A stretch of DNA of 64,000 nucleotides from Mactra quadrangularis. Its lineage: Eukaryota; Mollusca; Bivalvia; Venerida; Mactridae. The translations under genes and the position numbers were made by a program. Position 1 is the first letter of the stretch, and every line of letters starts with the position of its first letter. Location of the stretch: assembly GCA_025267735.1 (NCBI GenBank), contig CM046299.1, positions 36,594,887 to 36,658,886 on the forward strand. The letters are read 5' to 3'. Shown piece by piece: positions 62,601-64,000 of the stretch. The notes under the pieces are model-generated. The model was not told where the DNA came from and made no database searches. It saw only the letters and a list, made by a program, of their open reading frames with translations.

Positions 62601-63537
62601 TGTTACTGATCTCAGAGATTCCTATTGTTATTCTGTGGTTGCAATGATAACCTGGTTTTGTTAGATATCTAAGTAATTTGTTATATTTGTTATTGTAGAC
62701 AAGTAACATTGTTTGAAGAGTTGGTATTATTGAAAGAATATGAGAAGAGAGAAGATGTTCTAGCAGAAAAAGTCACAAATAAACAACAAGAGAAATTAGA
62801 CATGCAAGCAAAGGTAATTTATGAATAAATGTAATATAGTTTAATTTCTCCAACATTTGTTTGTTGGGTTTAACGCCGTAGCAACACATTGTATGGTCAT
62901 ATAACGGCAGTCAGTCAACCTACTCACTCCTCCTGAAAAGGCTAAATCTCTGGATTTAGCTGTTATTGTTAACTAACTACTAAGCGCATATTTTCGTCAG
63001 TGACTGACAACTGCCCTACATAATTAAAAATCATTGGTAGGAGGGAGAATGGCTGTAAATAAATTTTATGACCAAACTCCACGAAAGTATACCAATTGAG
63101 CTAGCCGGGCAACTTTTCTCCAACATAAGTTATAATATAACAATTGGGATGCAGCTCAGTTCAATAACATGTATTAAGTCTACCATCTGAACCTACATAA
63201 TAAAATTTGGTCTTATTTCATGTAATATTAATTAGTTGGTCTTTGTAGTGAAATATTGGTCACCAATGACTGATAAATAATATTTTTGTATTGGTAGGAA
63301 TTATTTTTCTTATGTAAATATAAAAAAACTATAATTTTTTTATTTAATAGATTGTTGATGTCACATCAAAACTTGAAGTGAAGAAAAAAGACATTGAAAA
63401 ATTGCAAGAAAAAGAAAAGGCTTTAAATGCCCAGTTTTTGCTTTCACTTGGAGAAAACAACAAGTTTGCTGATTACCTTACTAAAGTATTTAAAAAGAAA
63501 ATTAAACGTTCTAAAAAGAAAACTACTGAAGGAGATG
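29680..63537 (+). CDS. CFAP44: CFAP44 (WDR52), 3'-truncated by window end, 31 exons seen
   Basis: Exons: 29680-29725, 31420-31566, 32617-32745, 33321-33647, 34460-34595, 35139-35301, 37944-38083, 38896-39075, 39504-39783, 41829-41990, 42364-42511, 43072-43166, 44081-44284, 44996-45106, 45714-45866, 47204-47315, 48484-48599, 49192-49337, 49860-50136, 52522-52574, 53578-53740, 56584-56714, 57148-57335, 58388-58554, 59177-59365, 59886-60070, 60746-60884, 61320-61471, 62024-62152, 62699-62813, 63351-63537. They join in frame to 1623 codons plus one base; the usual length is about 1850, so the end is missing. Exons 2-4 encode an acidic E/Q/P/T-rich N-terminus. Exons 5-19 encode WD-repeat blades (for example [27 protein letters not shown]). 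Later exons are K/E-rich coiled coil. Known role of the family: axonemal CFAP43/CFAP44 complex that tethers inner dynein arm components in motile cilia and sperm flagella. The start is the first ATG of a short exon ending in a good GT donor; RNA would settle it. Confidence 0.95.
30172..30406. mobile_element. hAT-size MITE with 8-bp target duplication in CFAP44 intron 1
   Basis: AACTAATG at 30164-30171 is repeated exactly at 30407-30414. The ends pair through TGCACTTTACTGGTACG / CGTACCAGTAAAGTGCA. The interior has CGCGCATATTGCGCATGCG, an NRF1-like string, and a GC-rich patch. Confidence 0.75.
30595..31017. mobile_element. hAT-like MITE, GAGCTGTCAT ends
   Basis: TTGAGCTGTCAT at the left, ATGACAGCTCTA at the right. 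Flanking 8-mers GTTTTTGA and GTTTTTTA differ by one base. The interior is full of ATCGAT and ATATTGATA palindromes. It is related to 32009 and 52613. Confidence 0.7.
31708..31800. repeat. Short inverted-repeat element, 93 bp
   Basis: TAGGACATATTTTCATTTAT pairs with ATAAATGAATACATGTCCTA with a few mismatches, in CFAP44 intron 2. An inner AGGAAATGTGAATTTCCT palindrome is present. Confidence 0.6.
32009..32370. mobile_element. hAT-like MITE, TAGGGCCGTCAT ends
   Basis: Left end TAGGGCCGTCATC; right end CAATGACAGCCCTA. Flanking ATTTAATA (32001-32008) and AGTTAATA (32371-32378) differ by one base. Confidence 0.7.
34596..35138 (+). other. U12-type (minor spliceosome) GT-AG intron in CFAP44
   Basis: The intron begins GTATCCTTT, an exact match to the U12 5' splice-site consensus. 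It ends with TTCTTAAC at 35121-35128, a near-perfect U12 branch site, whose adenosine is 11-12 bases before the terminal AG. Splicing here joins Q/K/S/F/G/Y/D in frame, as expected for CFAP44. There is no strong pyrimidine tract. A piggyBac-type MITE fragment lies inside the intron. Confidence 0.88.
34720..34995 (+). mobile_element. piggyBac-type MITE, diverged copy inside the U12 intron
   Basis: Shares ATGGTGACAA, TAGTACTTTCACTTTAGA, CATAGTAACTGGGATCAGGG and a TGGCC-containing right part with the copies at 7640 and 19168. Confidence 0.5.
35504..35686. mobile_element. Palindromic 'TTTTATTCAACTGTCAGTGG' MITE, copy C
   Basis: The ends TTGAATTTTATTCAACTGTC and GACAGTTGAATAAAATTG pair. The centre (35556-35624) is a palindrome with two 34-bp arms that match exactly, around a single C at 35590. 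Confidence 0.85.
36619..37047. mobile_element. hAT MITE nested in the mariner element
   Basis: Ends TAGGGCTG and CAGCCCTA. Exact 8-bp target duplication CCATCTAC at 36611-36618 and 37048-37055. The interior is rich in ATCGCGAT- and CGTATCG-type palindromes. Confidence 0.9.
37110..37230 (-). pseudogene. Mariner transposase remnant
   Basis: The minus strand reads [20 protein letters not shown] followed by a TDEI segment. This resembles the stretch of mariner transposases that ends in the first catalytic aspartate (TGDETW-like). Neighbouring sequence has stops and frame changes, so it is non-functional. Confidence 0.5.
39108..39350 (-). repeat. SINE family 1, truncated copy
   Basis: Shares GGCAACACATTGTG, AAAGGCTAAATCTCTGGATT and AGTGACTGA with the copy at 17590. 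It lies directly after CFAP44 exon 8; the tRNA-like head is lost. Confidence 0.65.
39824..41083. mobile_element. Palindromic 'TTTTATTCAACTGTCAGTGG' MITE, copy D, split by an insertion
   Basis: The outer left (TATTTTATTCAACTGTCAGT) and outer right (CCACTGACAGTTAAATAAAA) ends are those of the palindromic family. They are separated by a 1.06 kb insert at 39888-40952. Confidence 0.7.
39888..40952. repeat. Inserted repeat with about 155-bp tandem units ('AGCTCGAC' element)
   Basis: Begins TTAGCTCGACTTTACGAAG and ends near AAGTCGAGCATGC. Inside, CAACCACATCTCATGTGACA recurs about six times (near 40072, 40256, 40419, 40571, 40733, 40887) at roughly 155-185 bp spacing, with CTTCAAACTTTAAATATATG before it. 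A GC-rich GGCGTCCGCGTC run lies at 39932-39968. A shorter relative is at 49397. Confidence 0.75.
43218..43367. mobile_element. Palindromic 'TTTTATTCAACTGTCAGTGG' MITE, copy E
   Basis: Outer ends TTAAATTTAATCAA and TTATATTAAATTTAA; inner ACATTAACTCTG pairs with CAGAGGAGTTAATGT. GTACAGAAGTACTGTA marks the centre. Confidence 0.65.
43669..43890 (+). repeat. tRNA-derived SINE, family 3
   Basis: Box A-like TGGCGATATGGTAGAGTG and box B GGGTTCAAATCTC at tRNA-like spacing, then a non-tRNA tail with ACCAGGTTAAGTG and TAATGCCACATCAGATAAAG. It lies in a CFAP44 intron. Confidence 0.6.
44710..44775 (+). repeat. SINE family 1 tail fragment
   Basis: TTGACTGACCCCTGTTATAT and ACAATGTGTTGCTATGGGGT followed by TAAACCC match the tail of the copy at 62862, in plus orientation. 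Confidence 0.5.
45909..46300. mobile_element. hAT MITE, TAGGGCTGTTACGAT ends
   Basis: Left end TAGGGCTGTTACGAT; inverse of the right end TAGGGCTGTCACGAT (one mismatch in 15). Exact 8-bp target duplication CTATTTAT at 45901-45908 and 46301-46308. It lies in a CFAP44 intron. Confidence 0.9.
46771..47140. mobile_element. MITE with AATTAGGGACTTTCGTCAGT ends
   Basis: AATTAGGGACTTTCGTCAGT pairs with ACTGACTAAAGTCCCTTATT. A second inner pair is AGTAATCCAATTGG / AATCCAACTAATAGGACC. 370 bp, non-coding. Confidence 0.75.
47468..47785 (+). repeat. Interspersed repeat with TATACCCCCGC ends, copy 2
   Basis: Begins TATACCCCCGCTTCGAAGAA and ends GCGGGGGTAT, then GTGAGCATTAGCTCAC and AGATTTACTTG. It matches 19490-19730 in inverse orientation. 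A GTGC/GTCC microsatellite lies at about 47518-47550. Confidence 0.65.
48924..49112. mobile_element. MITE family with AAATCCTATTGTTCT core, copy 2
   Basis: GGAACTCCAATTTATG at the left and AAATATTTGATTCC at the right pair loosely. TTCTTTGTACACGTGTTTTC is shared with the copy at 58648. Confidence 0.6.
49397..49760. repeat. Short 'AGCTCGAC' repeat copy
   Basis: Begins TTAGCTCGACTACAAAGTAT and contains CTTATTATCAACCACTGATC, the same unit as the large insert at 39888, with fewer units. Confidence 0.6.
50201..52125. repeat. 1.9 kb repeat with TACCCCCG hairpin start and seven GGCTGACTGGCAGCC units
   Basis: Starts with the hairpin TATACCCCCG...CGGGGGTATA, then a GGTTGGTT run at about 50252-50292. 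AATGGCTGACTGGCAGCCAT or variants occur near 50584, 50736, 50884, 51038, 51230, 51365 and 51507 at about 130-190 bp spacing. It ends near GCGGGGGTATTTTCGCCACT, then GGTGGCAGTTCTAG. The hairpin followed by CTAG recalls a Helitron end, but this is weak. Confidence 0.7.
52613..52933. mobile_element. hAT-like MITE, TAGGGCAGTCAT ends
   Basis: Left end TAGGGCAGTCATC; right end CAATGACAGTCCTT. Exact 8-bp target duplication CCATCAAT at 52605-52612 and 52934-52941. The interior resembles 32009-32370. Confidence 0.88.
54385..56366. mobile_element. 2 kb element with CAGGGTTCCCAC ends and GTCAGGGAAAA repeats
   Basis: CAGGGTTCCCAC (54385) and GTGGGAACCCTG (ending 56366) are inverted ends of hAT type. GTCAGGGAAAAGTCAGGGA and variants recur next to both ends (about 54397-54500 and 56285-56340). 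The interior shows no intact transposase. At 55975-56095 it holds a diverged half-copy of the MITE at 57659. No clear target duplication. Confidence 0.75.
57659..57881. mobile_element. MITE with AGGCCACAACAA ends
   Basis: AGGCCACAACAAATTGATCA pairs with TGATCAACTTGTTGTGGCCT; the arms extend to TATGTTCTA / TAGAACATA. The interior has CTCGCTCACTCATG and TTCGCTCGCTCGCC. Confidence 0.8.
58648..58848. mobile_element. MITE family with AAATCCTATTGTTCT core, copy 3
   Basis: TAGATCTAATCCAGAATTCA pairs loosely with TGAATTCCAGATATAGTC. The interior has CCGTGCACAGGCGGTACAAA and AAATCCTATTGTTCTTTGTA. Confidence 0.65.
62205..62330 (+). repeat. Possible degraded tRNA-derived SINE
   Basis: TGGTGATTCAATGGTTAGCA resembles a box A and GGGTTTGATTACTAG a decayed box B. 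No second copy of the tail was recognised. Confidence 0.35.
62862..63115 (-). repeat. SINE family 1, head partly deleted
   Basis: On the minus strand: CCCGGCTAGCTCAATTGGTA (box A), then box B is missing, then the body with TCCAGAGATTTAGCC and the tail ending GCGTTAAACCC. It lies in a CFAP44 intron. Confidence 0.7.
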
Positions 63538-64000
63538 GTAAGTGTGTATTAATGTGTTGACTTGATGTCTAATTTAATGTGACTAGTGGTGAGTTATATG
63601 ATATTAAACTGGTTTGTAGGTTGTTTTTTTGTTTTGTTTTTGCTTATGAGTACTTCATTTAGAAACCCCATTATTGTTTTATTGTAGAATAAAGTCTTGC
63701 CCGAATATCTTAGTACTATTAAAGGTACTTGTTCACAGATTTGGTTAAGATAATCTATATTTTCAAAATACCATTCAGTGTCTGTAAAAAAAAATGTTAA
63801 TATTTTAGGACAAACTCACCTATAGATTGCAAGAAAAAGTCATGAAATTGCACTAAGATTGTCTGTACCGTGACCTACAAGCTAGATTTTTACTACTTCA
63901 TTTGTAATTGTCAGTATGCACTAAAATTTTCATAATCAAATCACTAACTTCTTGCTTCAGAAATGTTTCCAATCAATTTTAATAGTTTCAGAAAAAGTTG

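Overview
The window is nuclear DNA of a multicellular animal, most likely a mollusc and probably a bivalve. Its two genes are split into many exons with GT-AG introns, it is AT-rich with long introns, and it is crowded with short transposable elements and tRNA-derived SINEs. The animal assignment is firm. The bivalve assignment is inference from the repeat types and the Bcl-3-like gene.

Layout. (1) 1-13.3 kb: no gene found. It holds DNA-transposon remnants: a Tc1-like fragment, a 2.7 kb inverted-repeat element carrying many copies of one 16-mer, SINE-like units, several MITEs, a 0.66 kb element with repeated CGTAACTC-type motifs, and an internally deleted mariner with a broken transposase. 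(2) 13.8-25.1 kb, minus strand: a complete 8-exon gene (about 1520 codons) for a nuclear IkB/Bcl-3-like ankyrin protein. It has AT-hook-like motifs, a CtBP-type PIDLS motif and a 946-codon last exon. (3) 25.1-29.7 kb: the intergenic space between two divergent genes, with a kB-like site and an E-box beside the Bcl-3-like start, and several palindromic MITEs. (4) 29.68 kb to the window end, plus strand: the first 31 coding exons (1623 codons) of CFAP44 (WDR52), an axonemal WD-repeat/coiled-coil protein; the 3' end lies outside. Each of the 31 exons joins in frame.

The two genes are head to head about 4.5 kb apart and have no obvious functional link: one is a transcription co-regulator of the NF-kB pathway, the other a motile-cilium tether protein.

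Most notable points: a 34-bp minisatellite in the Bcl-3-like intron whose units copy the exon 3 splice acceptor; a textbook U12-type intron in CFAP44; two inverted-repeat elements with many internal copies of a short motif; a hAT MITE with perfect 8-bp target duplication nested in a mariner element; and a near-perfect 69-bp palindrome at the centre of a MITE family. I see no multi-gene operon-like or defence system. The unusual content is repeat biology and the architecture of the Bcl-3-like protein.
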